Below are positions 1 through 12,137 of a stretch of DNA of 64,000 bases, piece by piece. The notes under the pieces were generated by a model, which saw only the letters and a list, made by a program, of their open reading frames with translations, did not search any database and was not told the DNA's origin. Made by a program: the position numbers and the translations under genes. The stretch is from Lottia gigantea (Eukaryota; Mollusca; Gastropoda; Lottiidae): NCBI RefSeq assembly GCF_000327385.1, contig NW_008709979.1:588950-652949 (forward strand), given 5' to 3'. Numbering within the stretch: position 1 is the stretch's first letter; each line of letters begins with the position of its first letter.

Positions 1-306
1 CCCATTGTAATTTGCTAATAAACTAAACCATTTGGTGATCCAAATTTCCACGAGGAACTATGGACCGTTTAGTCTAGAAATAGTACAAGTATCTGATTTT
101 ACAATAAGATTATTTAATTATTATTATCAAATTATTTCAAATTTTATAACAAGTATGTTATTGTTTTATATACGTTTGGGGGTGGGGGGGATTCACCGCA
201 ATTTTACTTGACCGAAATTTTTTCGGTTAGAAATAGGTTGAATTAATGGTACGACGGACACCGGAGTACTGTAATTCGAAACATTGCACGGTGGTACAAT
301 ACGTAC

Positions 307-417
307 CTCTCGATCTAAGAGAAAATCTTTTGACCAGTCAGTGTCAAAGCTTTCCACTCTCTTCATTTCCTCTCCAAAAGAAATAATACCTTCGGATTTG
401 CAGATAAGGACTGACAT
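307..417 (-). CDS. possible first coding exon of an unidentified gene running off the left edge
   Basis: A 37-codon open stretch on the minus strand begins with ATG at 417 and ends exactly in phase 0 at a good donor (AG|GTACGT, 306-301). Its codons look protein-like (K, E, D and aromatic residues mixed, no low complexity). No family is recognised and the next exon would lie outside the window, so this is only a candidate. It could equally be a chance open frame. Confidence 0.2.
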
Positions 418-456
418 GGAAAAAGCGTCTTGTCTTTCGGATGAATAAGTTAACCG

Positions 457-625
457 AGTGTACTACAGGCTGTGCGCGTTAAAGATCCTTCGACAGTTGG
501 AAATCGAAAAAGAGCAGGCTAGTGCTACTGTCCTGGCAAAATTTCCCTAATTGCACCCGGCATGGCGTTGTCGTCATCGGCCCACGTGGTGCAGAAAGGT
601 AGGACATAAAACTCCATTTAATATC
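457..625 (+). repeat. SINE-like interspersed repeat, copy 1
   Basis: This stretch shares a long diverged core with 35280-35375 and 44475-44625: a block near AGGCTGTGCRCGTTAAAGAT, then CCYTCGACAG, then a block near GGCATGGCGTTG and a tail AAAACTCCATTT. The order of blocks is the same in all copies. The layout and the tail resemble the tRNA-derived SINE families with conserved 3' domains that are widespread in molluscs; the family name is inference. Confidence 0.45.
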
Positions 626-1426
626 CAATGATTACTGGTCCTTCCCTTCATTTCCCCACGTTTCACCTTTCCTGTCTACTTGCCCGTTTCTCTTCTTCCT
701 TCCTCTGTTAATTCGTCTTCTGTCCCTCATTACCTTGTTGTCCACTTCCTCTCGTTCCCTCTAATATCTTTCTTTCTTGCTTTGGTATGGCAAAATCGAG
801 AGTAAAAGTTGTATAGTAGTGAACTCCTCCAAAGAGAAGTACCATCAGGTGTTTCGAAAAGAGTAAGAATGGGCTGCGGCCAGTTTTCAACTTCTCAGAT
901 CAACGATAAGATCATACTACTTCAACAAAGTAAAACATGGCCACATGATGCATTTGCTCAATGGACGGTTCGGTGCCATAGTAATCACGAAACCTTCACA
1001 TCCAACTAGCAAGCAGCACTATGGAAGTTGTCTTTGGTAATAATCATTACATTGTCATGCAGACTCCTTCAGATACAGTGAGTCGGGGTAAGGTTTTGTC
1101 ATGAATTAGAACAATGGTAACCTGTTTGAACATCAGAAGACTAGTGTATGAAACTAGAAAGAGAATAACTATCAATTGTATCAATATTAGAAAAGAGATG
1201 GTTTGAAATCCAAACGTGTCAAGAATAGTTATTACAATGAATAACTTGACTGACCTAAATAACATTATTTCAAGTGAATCATTTCATCAATTGTGATTCT
1301 CTTTATAACTCAACCAGAAATCGAATTCCATTTCTCAATTATAGGCTATTTCTGATAATTGTTGTCAATTGCAGCATTGGTTGAGATCATATTTCAACAC
1401 AGTGTTGCTCCTTATCATTGATGCAG
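626..1426. other. non-coding stretch, nothing recognised
   Basis: No convincing exon, repeat or RNA gene was found. The short open frames here lack splice signals and family resemblance. Part of it is probably the last intron of the gene whose terminal exon follows at 1427. Confidence 0.3.
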
Positions 1427-1522
1427 TTCGGAGAGATTACCATCAATGGGGGCGCCGGTGGGGTTACAGAGGAGCAATATAAAGAGGCGATCCTCATTGC
1501 TGATAGCTTGGTAAAAGCATGA
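1427..1522 (+). CDS. orphan terminal coding exon of an unidentified gene
   Basis: A 32-codon open stretch ending in TGA (1520-1522) follows a plausible acceptor (GATGCAG at 1420-1426 behind a pyrimidine-rich run) and is followed 23 bases later by AATAAA (1546-1551). The encoded end includes TINGGAGGVTEEQYKEAI and closes with LVKA. Local G+C is clearly higher than in the flanks, as for coding sequence. The upstream exons were not found and probably lie left of the window. The family is not recognised. Confidence 0.4.
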   Translation, partial: FGEITINGGAGGVTEEQYKEAILIADSLVKA

Positions 1523-1545
1523 TTCACGCCGATACTTTCTGTTGA

Positions 1546-1551
1546 AATAAA
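1546..1551 (+). terminator. poly(A) signal AATAAA of the orphan exon
   Basis: A canonical hexamer lies 23 bases beyond the TGA of the 1427-1522 exon. Its placement supports that exon being a true 3' terminal exon. Confidence 0.4.
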
Positions 1552-3414
1552 TAAGTAGGGCAGTTTTTGAGTTAATCTACTTGATGGTTTAGAAGTATCC
1601 GCTATTCATTGACAAAGGTTTATATTATTAATCTCTATCACAATATTAGTTTCAGAAAATATATCTTTCTGGCCAATTGTAACATTTTGTGTTGGCAGTG
1701 TGTATTGGCTAGATTCATCTATCAATATCATACTATTGACTAGTCACAATTTTAGTTTAACATCATGAAATAGATTTTAGGAATCGTACATATATATGAA
1801 ATATATAAACATGAATATACTCATAGATGATCGACATACAGTAACAACATACCTCTGCCCTCCCAATCGAGAACGAAAAACTTTGCAATAAGGACATGCA
1901 CTATGTTATGAGGGAAATTTTGTGAGGGCAGCGGTTTTTAATTGCCTAGTATTCTTTAATGCACAGACTGTTTATTGTCTTATCGACTGTCACCCCGTCC
2001 ACCAGATCTACATTACAGTTTTGGCCCAACTTCGTTGAAAAATTCCAACATGCCATTTTGAAATTACTAAAAAAAATTATATTCAGAGCTTATACATCTA
2101 TTTCTAAATGAAGCTCTAGATCTATTGTTTTATTTGTTTTGTCACTCAACAGCTAGTAAAAATGTCGTTCCGTATATTTTTTAAGTTTTTTTTTTTTTTG
2201 CATATTAGGGGATGGATTTTGTTTGAACAATAGTTAAATATGAAACCTGAAGTTTTTGTGGACTACAGGGATACTTTTCCAGCAAGTTAATCAATAATTG
2301 ATTTATTCCAAATGTTGTTACGGATTTCAGGTTTCTGTTGATCCCGGTATTGTCAACAAACAAATTTATATTCATGGGATAAGGTTTGGTTGGGCTCAGG
2401 TTGTACCTGTGGAAGAGAGAAATAACAGAGTCAATTTCAATACAAGATCTTTTTTACACAGCATCTTACGGAATCCTTTTGACAATGTTTATATAATAAA
2501 ATTATTGAGTATGGAAGTTTGGCGAATTACAGTCACCGGTGTGAATGACATAATACATGACCATATTTTGACTTGGGCTCATTAATATTCATGAAAAGCA
2601 AGAGGATTTGCCGCCAAAATGGCTTATACATATTAATGAGGAAAACAACCTAAGCGTCATACAAATAATATGCTCAATTCTATCAAGACAATAAATTGAC
2701 TTAGTTCTCAAATAATTAACACTGCCAACAGTTATTCTTATTATAAACATAAACATGGATGACTAATGCACATTATGATAATTAATACAAATAAAAGTTA
2801 AAATTTACCTGTGATGTGGAAGAGAGAAATAATACAGTACAGCATAAATTGAATGAATCTCCAAAGCAGAAGATTTTTACCTCCCTTTACTGAACCATAT
2901 GCTTCAGACCACAACAGTATACAGAAAATTAAGTATCCTCTAACCTGTACTAGGTTGCGTTTCGTTAGTGCTTGGTTTATTTATTAGTTGTGGTTCCTTG
3001 ATAACCAATTCCGACATTCTACATGGCGCCGTTAGCGACCGATAGGCTAAGCAAGAAGAAAACTTTGAACATTTCGACGATTATAACCTCTGTAAAAGAA
3101 ATCGGATATGTTATTGCGCTTGCTACCACTCTTACTCCACAATACCACAATACCTTGAAGATAAAGCTCTTTTAAAAGAACCTAATGTAGTTCACTTTAA
3201 AAATGGGTTTACTGGACTTTAGGACTATGTTTGCTATAAAAGAGGTTGGATTTGGTTGAATTTGAGGTACATGATCTACATCATCATCATCAATGTAATC
3301 CTGGATGAAAGGGATATTGATATTGATCTAAAGAAATAAGAGACTGTAGGACTGTATAGGACTGAACAGGCCGGCTACCGACCCCCTATCCCAACTTGAA
3401 ATGGTCATAACTCG
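1552..3414. other. intergenic, nothing recognised
   Basis: AT-rich sequence without supported exons. A 95-codon open frame at 2298-2585 has no family resemblance and no splice context. The phrase GTGGAAGAGAGAAATAA occurs twice (near 2409 and 2815), a possible diverged repeat. Confidence 0.3.
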
Positions 3415-3815
3415 GTCAATTTTGACCCTAGGTATATCATTTTTGATTCTTATGAATGCTTAACATGTCCCCTGTCCATTTCAGTCAGAAACAGAAATTC
3501 AAAATTTGTTCAAACTTTCGTGAAAATCGACTTTTAAGTTCCACCCTTATCTTCAAGAGTAAAATTTGCTTCGGGAAAAATCTGAAACCAAAGTGCTTTA
3601 GCGGGCAGAGTTTGCACGGTAAGAACCTGAAATTTGGAACATATAGCAACTTCAGATGGGTATGTACCTTCAGTTCACATTACAACTTTACATCTCTGAT
3701 AGTTTTCGAACGGCAGTCTGTCAAAGTTTTGGTCTTACCCCCAAACTGTGCAGCGAGATTCTATAGGCCAATTTTGATCCTAGGTGTAACATTTTTGTTT
3801 CTAATGAAAGCTTAA
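3415..3815 (+). repeat. pair of about 48-bp direct repeats 350 bp apart
   Basis: 3415-3462 and 3767-3815 share the pattern CAATTTTGAYCCTAGGTRT followed by CATTTTTGATTCT-like and ATGAAWGCTTA blocks, roughly three-quarters identical. Between them lies a 119-codon open frame without family resemblance. The arrangement suggests an old duplicated or mobile unit of about 350 bp, type unknown. Confidence 0.4.
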
Positions 3816-6800
3816 ATAATTAATATAAATTGTAAAAGATCCAGTATTTTAACAAAAACCAATACTTAAGCTACTTAAATGAAGCGAAAAAAATCAATTT
3901 CATCAATACCACCACATCACATCAAGGTTTCACTAGTATACATGTTACACTATTACGATTTCTACTTTTTAGGAACTGGGAAAGAGGCTAATTTCGCCTA
4001 TGTAAACACTCTCATTAATATATTACAATATATAGTGTTCATGTCATAAATAAGAAAATAAATAAAAATACAAAAGAGCTCAAACGTTTTTACAGGAAGT
4101 TTTAAATATTTATGGTAATCAGTGAAATTACATCGGAATGGAAAGTAGAAAATATATTATTTTATCGTTTTGAAAGATTAATAAAAGTATGAACATTTTG
4201 GACGGCAAAGAGATGGATGTTTTATTGGATGTTTTAAACAATTTTGTTTATATATACCAGAAATAGTAAATCCATGTAGAACACCAGCAGGGACTAACTA
4301 GGGAATAAGACGAGACTTCACTCACTATGACGCTTTGATTAGGTCTCCTCTGATATTAACAGCCCCAAGCTTATCACAGAGTCCAGCATTACGAGTTATC
4401 GGAATTGAGCAAAGTGTTCCTACAGATGAAATATCGAGTAGATAATACTTAGTCAAATACTAGAAAATTGGGGGACGACCGAAATATTGTTCCTTCTAAT
4501 CAATTAAATATTTACTTCATTTTGGTCTATTTCAGGCAATTTCGTTTCATATGCGGAAACCATGTTTGAACAAGCTATAATCCTTGACTTTGAAGAAAAC
4601 AAGCTTACCTGACATTTAAGGGTTCATCCCTCGCCTAACCCCATTTAACTCCAACTCTATTGGTTTTCGCACATGCTCGTCAACTTTGAGGTCGCATGAG
4701 TGAATCCCAGAAGAAGCTTTTTTGCATATAAAAGACACTTGTAAATCATTGATAAGTCTAACCCGAGCTATTGTAATTTAAAAAAATTACAGTTTCGTAT
4801 CTTGTTTTGTTTTCTTATTTTTATTCTCCATTGCAGTTACGTTAACCCTATTGGCTGTGGGCTTATTTAAAAACCATATGAAAGAAGGGTAGTAATGTTT
4901 GAAGGACCATAAAAGCCACGTAAGTAAATTTTCCATCAACAATTATTGTTGAGAGGATGTGCAACAAAACCGTATCTTTTCCCTTCCCTGAGTCAACCGT
5001 ATTTGATGTTGAAAACAGCAGGAGTTTACCCGAACCTGTTATATTCTTTCAATTTAGCGTACAAAAGATGGTGAGCAATGGGTACGCTTAACCCTTCTCC
5101 GAAACCTAATTGCTTTTGTCTAAACTGTAACCCGAACTGTAGCAATGCTTGGTGGACCCTCTTAAGTCCAAAAAGTGTTTTGAAACTCGACGAGCAACCT
5201 CACTTGAGAATGCCTGTGTAATACAAGGGAGATAAATCTTGTTTACATGGACGCCATCCGACGATTAACCGTCTTCAAAAGACATTTAAAAATACATTTA
5301 GAAGTAGATGTAACATCAGTAAATAAAAAAAACATTACTTATGCTTGATAAAGATTCCTGTATGTGAATTGAAACTTTAACCTTTCGTAACCGGCAACCT
5401 AATTCATTCACTGACTAGTTATCGGCAATCCGTTGACAAAATTAAAAATAATGACATTGCCGTATTTAAAAATTTTCTGTGATAACATGGCCGGAAATCA
5501 TTATTTTATTCTGTATATAGATATTGCTGTTTATTATAATTTGTTACACTTCAATAAAATATTATTATTATTTATTTAAGGAGAAAAAAATCACTGTTCT
5601 ATGTACTGTTTCGACGTGTTTCCCCTAACGTTTCAGGCAAAGAAAGATAAACAGTTATAGTAGAACTTGGTACTTAATAAGAAAACACAAGAGATAACCT
5701 GTTGCTGTTGCCTCCCTCGACAAAACTGTGGATTCACTCGGCCCTTGTACCTAATGGTCTCACTCCACTAAAACATTAAAATGCAAATGATTGTACGAAT
5801 GTAGTCCAGGCTATTTTTAGAAATCTTCTTTCTTTGCATGCCTATTTTTTGAGTAATTTTTGGTCTAGATTTGGAATTTGAAGTCTGAAATTGCATTATC
5901 TTTAAGATTTGGTGAGATGATGATAGACTTAAAGGCGTAAGGCTAATTTTAAAAATAGTCGTTTTGTGAACTTATGTGTGATGCAGCAGAACATATTTAT
6001 GCTGGAAACGGACTTCCTGTTACTGTTATTTCACCTATTACATTAATAAAATTAAAATTTATTTGGTTAGCAAGGCCAGTTACAACACTGGAAATCAGAC
6101 AAAAAGATCTTTATAATTATACATAATTAATATAAGATTTAGTAAGCTTTATACGATTCATAACACAATCTCAATATAGCCACCCAAGACAGATCCGCTA
6201 GTGAGTAATGTGCAAATTCCATGTCAGACAAAAGTTTATGATTTCTTAAACAATGCATAGTTTAGAATAGGAGGAACATTTCAAAGCCTTAAATTCCCAT
6301 GGAGCCAAAATCATAAATAAAAGGAACTATACAGTTAAAGAACGGCATAATAGATTATAGACAATGTACAGTAGTAAATAGAAGAAGCGAATACTCGATA
6401 TCGGACACGATGCAAATAAGAGTCGCTTATTCTACTTCCTCTGTATAGATAACCCTTCACCGTAACAGACACCTTCGACTATTTTTGCACCTTGACATCA
6501 GATTATGTAAGTTTAACTGAATCAAATGCACTGCTGAGTCGGCATAATTTTGCAAGCAAAACTTTAAGGATAAGTCTTATTTGTCCCAACAAACTGAAAT
6601 TCTACCCTGTCTGATAACTTTGTAGCAGTCACTATCGCCCACTTTCAAAATTCTAATAGTTTACCCTACCCCTCCTGGATTGTTTTGTGGTCCCTGTTCG
6701 CACTCCCCCCTCACCTAATGTTTCCCAGTATCGTCCACTACTTTTAGCTTTTCATCTGAAACGATACATAACAGCAGACCCCTTATTTGATACCATCGTA

Positions 6801-6910
6801 TATAAAATGTATAAATGAGTTTGGTAAAAAAAAACACTGATTATTTGTTTCAAAAAGTAGTAAAAATCAACTGTATTTTTAAACAATATATATACGAATT
6901 TTATATTTCT
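3816..6910. other. intergenic and probable 3' UTR of the zinc-finger gene
   Basis: No exon is supported. Around 5220-5585 there is a short open stretch (AIRRLTVFKRHLKIHL) followed by an AATAAA-containing, ATT-repeat tail, which faintly recalls the 3' end of an old LINE, but this is too weak to call. The nearest minus-strand AATAAA hexamer downstream of the zinc-finger stop that I noticed is near 6060, so the poly(A) site of that gene is unresolved. Confidence 0.3.
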
Positions 6911-9900
6911 CTAAAGTATAATTTTTGGAGAATGGCGCTCCCTCATGTGTCTTTGCAACGTTCCCTTCTGAGTAAAAGCTGCGGTGCAAAGGTTACATTT
7001 ATGAGGTTTTTCTCGAGTATGTACTGAAGCATGTGATATCAACTTGTTTTGTTTTTCAAATACTCGGTTACAAATATCGCATGACCATTTACTACTTTTA
7101 TGTAATTTTAAATGCTTTTTTAGATCAGTTTCATTACTGTATACAGCAACACAATAACCACATTTTAAAGAATTAAAGGTCTTACGTTTTTCATGAATCA
7201 TTTCATGACGATTCAAATCGGAGTTGTGTAAAAAAGCTTTGCCACAAGATGCATATTGACAAATGAACTTTTTAATCCCCGTATGTACTTTGGAATGTTT
7301 GTGTAATGTCTTAGAAGAAACAAATGCTTTATCACAATAAGAACATTGGTAATTTCTTTCTTTTTTGTGATTTTTTAGATGAGTTTCCAGTTCCTTAACG
7401 ACTTTTCCACAGACTGGACACTGGCGTTTTTCTCTAGCTTTATACCGATTTCTCTGTTTTCTGTTTCTTTCTTCACCAGAGCTTCCATGGATTTTCATAT
7501 GTTCCCTTAAATAACCAGGAGTATTAAATTTACCTCCACAAGTATCACACATATAATTTCTGGCGTTCTCATGCGTTAGTAAATGCCTTTTAAGACGAGA
7601 AGACAAATTAAATCCTCTATCACAATATTTACATTTAAAGCGTTTGTAGGTACCATGACAAAGATAATGTTTTTTTAATGAAACTGCAAGTTGGAAGGTT
7701 TCGTCACAAATTTCACAGGTGAAGGGAGCAATACCTAAATGGAATTTCGAATGTACAAAGGCTGTGCCTTTAGTTTTGCATTTTTTATCACATTTTTTAC
7801 AAAAATAAATTCCATTTTTACTTTCGAAAAAATCCCATATTACATCCTTGGGTAATATATCAGAAGTGCTGTGAATTTGAAGATGAGCCTCATAAGATAA
7901 AGTGGTTTTAAATCCATCACCACAAACATCACATGTGATAAGCTGATTTTTTCCACGTTTTTTGGGTTTCGTTACCTCATAGTTAGCGGTGTCATCCTTT
8001 TTACTTTCATCATTACTAATTTCTTCTATTAGGTTATCAAGATGTGAAATGACATTTTGAAGCATTGAATCATCTTCAGTATGGTCATCCTCACCTTCAT
8101 CAAAATCTGTTTCCTCGATGGAGGGTACCTCTGTATTTTCATGCGTCTTGTTTTTTATTTGTTCATTAACATTTTCATCCAGTTTCAATTTCGTTCTCGT
8201 TAAACTCCGCAATTTCCTTCCACAACCTTCTACTGGCTTTTCTGATATTTCTGCTTCAATACCCATATCGATTTTCTTAATAGTAGATTTGAGTGTATTT
8301 TCAAGCATCTCTGAATCTTCACAGATATCTTGGCAAAGCTTGGTATGAATCGTTTTACCCTGATCAGCTTCTTCTTGGGTTTTGTCAAAATCATTCTTTG
8401 TATCTGGTGTATGATTTGTATTGGTGTCTTCAGGGTTTTCATCTTGTTCACTATGAGGTTCAGGTGTGTGAAGATCAGAATGCAGACTGTTTGTACTATC
8501 ATCAGACTTCCCCGTCAAAGAGACAAACCCATGAGAAGTGACAGAATTGTCATCATCATCATCATCATCAAATCCAATTAATAATCCAGAATCATCATCA
8601 GAAATATCTTGACTAGAAGATTTGTTTATATTCTTGGAAACTGCTGCCAACTCTCTAGAAAACTCAATAGTCATATCATGTGAACTTTCTCCAAAAGTGG
8701 ATTTAGAAGCAACACCAAGGTCCTTTATAAATGTACTAGAATTATTCACAGGAAATGAAATTGGTTCATTAGAATTGATTATTTGCGATGTTTTTATGAG
8801 TTCAGGCTTATTGCAATTTGATGCTACAGATGTGGCTTCTGGAGGCGGTAAACTTCGAATCTTAGGGATAGAAGATGTTGATGCACGTAAGTCTCTTGAA
8901 AAAGATTTTGGTTTAAATGGTTGGTTTTTAAAATGTCTTTTCATATGGTTATCAATAAAACGGTATTGCTTATGACATATTGAACAAGAAGTTTTTCCTG
9001 GATCATTATCTCCATCAAAACCATGCACACGTTGATGCGATTTTAAATAAGAGGAAGCTCGGAATCCTTTACCACAAGTCTTACAAACATAAGGTTTTTC
9101 ATCATTATGGAGAAGCATGTGACGAAATAAAGAAGAATTATATGCAAAACATTTTCCACAATGTCGGCATTTAAGTGGTTTAGAACCACTGTGAACGTAT
9201 TGGTGTTTTTTCAGTGAACCTGACACTCTAAACCCTATGCCACAAACATCACATATGTATGGCTTTTCTCCAGTATGTATCATCATATGAACAGTAAATT
9301 GAGATTTTCTTTTAAAAACCTTATCACACTGTGTACACTTGAAAATAGTTTTTCTGAACTTCAACGCGTTTTCGTTCTTCAACCTAAAAGATTGCTCACC
9401 TATGTGCTCCTTCATGTGTTCATTCAAATCATCCTTAGTGTCAAGCTGGATTTTACAAACACGACAAACAAAACTGTCTTTAATATCATTGTGGATATTC
9501 TTTAAATGATTAGCATACAAAGACCTTTTTTTAAATGTTATGTCACAATTCTCACAACGAAAACCTGATATTTTCTTATGAGTTTTTAAATGAATAGCAA
9601 GAAGGTTAGGAGCGTGGAACATCCTACTACATATTTCACACAAAAGTTCATGTCTATCTCTTTTCAATTTCTCTGTAGTGTGTGTTGCTATGTGACGAAC
9701 TAAACTGTTGTTGTCTGGAAACGATTTCTTACAGATATGACATTGATGTTCAGTAAAATCATGATATCTCATGTGAATTTTGAGTTCTTTAACTTTCTTA
9801 AACATTATTCCACATACATCACATGTCACGTCATTTTCATGAGATCTTAAATGAACCTGAAGACCCCCTTTTCTTTTGCCCTTCCAACCACATATAACAC

Positions 9901-10585
9901 AGTTAAACTCAGGTATACATTCTCCAAGACTCTTTCTTTCTTCTTCTGTTAGATTTGACACATCTATATTGTGCATTTTTAAATGATTTTTCCATTCTTT
10001 ATAATTACTTAAATCTATATCACATTCTGTACATTTGTAGGCTGTGGAGACAATTTTGTTGATCAGTTCAGCAATATTACAATTTGGAGGGGCAAAACCA
10101 CTTGAATCCTGATCGATGATCTGTGGTACTGGTTTGATTGATAATTGTTCATCCTGTATAGGGTTATCATTAGCATCTCCATTTACTTCAACGTCCATTA
10201 GGGTCTTGGATGTCACATCCCCTTCTTTGTCAGTAGATAAATCTTCAGGTGCACAAAGCGGAGTGGCTTTGATTTTCGAATTTTTGTCTGTTCCCTTATT
10301 TTGTTCACTGCTACCACCTGCTTTGTCAATACCTTCTTCGGGAACATCGCTAGCCTTTAAAATTGTTGACACTTCTTTTGAGGAGGTTACATGCTCTGTC
10401 CCATTTTTTCCATATTTTTTTGACAGAGTGGCTTTGATTTTCAGTGAAAGAGATATTCTATCTTCAGCCAGATTCTCAACTGTAACAGCTCTATTTTTAT
10501 CTCGACTCTCATCATCACTTTCATCTTCAAAATCAGATGAATCTGGATGACAACTTTCTACATCATCAGAATCAGGACAGTCCAT
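6911..10585 (-). CDS. C2H2 zinc-finger protein with about 23 fingers, single coding exon
   Basis: The 1224-residue protein is probably a nuclear DNA-binding transcription regulator (family knowledge). An acidic N-terminus (residues 1-40) is followed by about 12 C2H2 fingers (roughly 183-552), a long Ser/Asp/Glu-rich linker with an eight-residue run of Asp near 672, and about 11 fingers (roughly 882-1219) up to the C-terminus. Canonical linkers such as HTGEKPY occur between some fingers; fingers 12 and 18 are shortened. No KRAB, BTB or SCAN domain is seen. The ATG at 10585 is the first in frame, and a 3' splice site (TTTTACAG) lies about 45 bases upstream, so a non-coding first exon is expected; a minus-strand donor near 13358 (AG|GTTAGT) is one candidate. 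A specific orthologue was not recognised. Confidence 0.9.
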   Translation of the reverse strand: MDCPDSDDVESCHPDSSDFEDESDDESRDKNRAVTVENLAEDRISLSLKIKATLSKKYGKNGTEHVTSSKEVSTILKASDVPEEGIDKAGGSSEQNKGTDKNSKIKATPLCAPEDLSTDKEGDVTSKTLMDVEVNGDANDNPIQDEQLSIKPVPQIIDQDSSGFAPPNCNIAELINKIVSTAYKCTECDIDLSNYKEWKNHLKMHNIDVSNLTEEERKSLGECIPEFNCVICGWKGKRKGGLQVHLRSHENDVTCDVCGIMFKKVKELKIHMRYHDFTEHQCHICKKSFPDNNSLVRHIATHTTEKLKRDRHELLCEICSRMFHAPNLLAIHLKTHKKISGFRCENCDITFKKRSLYANHLKNIHNDIKDSFVCRVCKIQLDTKDDLNEHMKEHIGEQSFRLKNENALKFRKTIFKCTQCDKVFKRKSQFTVHMMIHTGEKPYICDVCGIGFRVSGSLKKHQYVHSGSKPLKCRHCGKCFAYNSSLFRHMLLHNDEKPYVCKTCGKGFRASSYLKSHQRVHGFDGDNDPGKTSCSICHKQYRFIDNHMKRHFKNQPFKPKSFSRDLRASTSSIPKIRSLPPPEATSVASNCNKPELIKTSQIINSNEPISFPVNNSSTFIKDLGVASKSTFGESSHDMTIEFSRELAAVSKNINKSSSQDISDDDSGLLIGFDDDDDDDNSVTSHGFVSLTGKSDDSTNSLHSDLHTPEPHSEQDENPEDTNTNHTPDTKNDFDKTQEEADQGKTIHTKLCQDICEDSEMLENTLKSTIKKIDMGIEAEISEKPVEGCGRKLRSLTRTKLKLDENVNEQIKNKTHENTEVPSIEETDFDEGEDDHTEDDSMLQNVISHLDNLIEEISNDESKKDDTANYEVTKPKKRGKNQLITCDVCGDGFKTTLSYEAHLQIHSTSDILPKDVIWDFFESKNGIYFCKKCDKKCKTKGTAFVHSKFHLGIAPFTCEICDETFQLAVSLKKHYLCHGTYKRFKCKYCDRGFNLSSRLKRHLLTHENARNYMCDTCGGKFNTPGYLREHMKIHGSSGEERNRKQRNRYKAREKRQCPVCGKVVKELETHLKNHKKERNYQCSYCDKAFVSSKTLHKHSKVHTGIKKFICQYASCGKAFLHNSDLNRHEMIHEKRKTFNSLKCGYCVAVYSNETDLKKHLKLHKSSKWSCDICNRVFEKQNKLISHASVHTREKPHKCNLCTAAFTQKGTLQRHMRERHSPKIIL

Positions 10586-12137
10586 TTTAACTTCAGGAAC
10601 TTCTCTCTAGATTATTTTCTTCCATTTATCTGTAAAATATAAAAACATACTTCAATTAATTCCTTTTCATTTCTTTTATCTGAATGAAGTCAGAAGAAGA
10701 AGTCTTTACAATACCATGACTTTTTACCTTCACAACTGGTTCCAGAGCAGAGTAGAACCCTCAAGCATAGTTAATCAATGTCTCAAAACTTGAAGAGTCA
10801 TAGTAAACCCCTACAAAGTTACAGGTTAGCTATGCAATAATGTGTTTATAGCATCATCAAGCTTATGAAAAAATAAGCTTGTATCTTACAGCTTTGTTTG
10901 ATTTAAGACATTAGGCAGAAAATCATCAACTTGTTACCTCTTAGAATGAAGACAAAATTGAATTGGATAATAATATTAACCTGTGTATTATATTCATCAT
11001 AGAATATCAGTATATATTCATTTGTGGACCTACTTAATGTCAAAATTATTCACCAGGATCCTTTTAAAATGCTACAAATCCATCATAAAAAAAAATTATT
11101 GTGATTATTGAAAAATAAGTGTTGAAGCTTTTTTCAATATTTACATAGTATTTTTGATTTTTCAGAAATCAGAGATTCAGTTATATATGACACTGGGCAC
11201 AAGTCCACTGATGAACATATTTTATCATGTAAGGTGTATAAAATGAGTAATAACACTAACAATTCCACTATGTTTCTTTACAAACTGAAAAAAATATGTG
11301 ACTGTTAGTCAAACTCATTTCCATAAACATGTATGAGTGAACAAAAGCTAAAAATCAAAGAACAAGGGCAATAACTCGTGTAAACTATTTTTCAAGGTTC
11401 TTAATGTAAGATAAGGTTCATATCATTAAATAATAATAAACAATATCACCTTTCTATTCATTTCATCACAAATTGTGCCTCTTTACACCCTCTGATGAAC
11501 AAGGGTTGTAAACAAGATAGTGGATCATGTCCAAATACGCCCACTTCAGCATGGGTTGGTTATAATAGAAAATTTAACTAAGATAAGATTAAATAACTAC
11601 CACTAGTATGACATATTCAATCCTTTTGTAGATCGTGTTTCTGTGAACAAAGGTAATAACTTTGTCAAAATCCCTTGAGAATTGTGTTTTGTAGAGTTTT
11701 ACAAGCTAAATATTGAACAAATTTTCAAGAACAAGGGTAATAATTTAAATTAAATATTTTTTTTCATTTCCAATAGGGTTCATGTGATAATAAACATTGA
11801 AGAAAGAGGCTGCTGTGAGGGAACAATACAGTTATGACTAGTAAAGTATAATGAAATAATTTGCTAGTAGAGTATTCTATAAAGCCTTAATCAGTATTGA
11901 ATTCCTATCATACCTATTAACTCTATCAACTAATAAGGAATAAGACATTACATGTATTAGTTAATTTGAACTGACATTTTTATATGTGTGACCTTTCATG
12001 AGGAAGGTTTCCTTTCTTATGCCCCATAAAACTTTTGATATCAGACTTTTTCTACAAAAGATTAGAATTTCTGACACTAGAAATTATTCAAAATTTTCCT
12101 TCGTCATTGATTACTTTGAATACAGTTAACAAACACT

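Noticed and set aside
2298-2585. 95-codon frame on the plus strand
   Set aside because: No family resemblance, no splice or poly(A) context; treated as chance.
5220-5585. Possible 3' end of a LINE (RRLTVFKRHLKIHL then AATAAA and ATT repeats)
   Set aside because: The open stretch is short and no reverse transcriptase motif is present upstream; too weak to annotate.
8118-8581. Several overlapping open frames of 76-90 codons on both strands
   Set aside because: They are shadows of the zinc-finger gene's acidic linker in other frames; composition follows the codons of the real frame.
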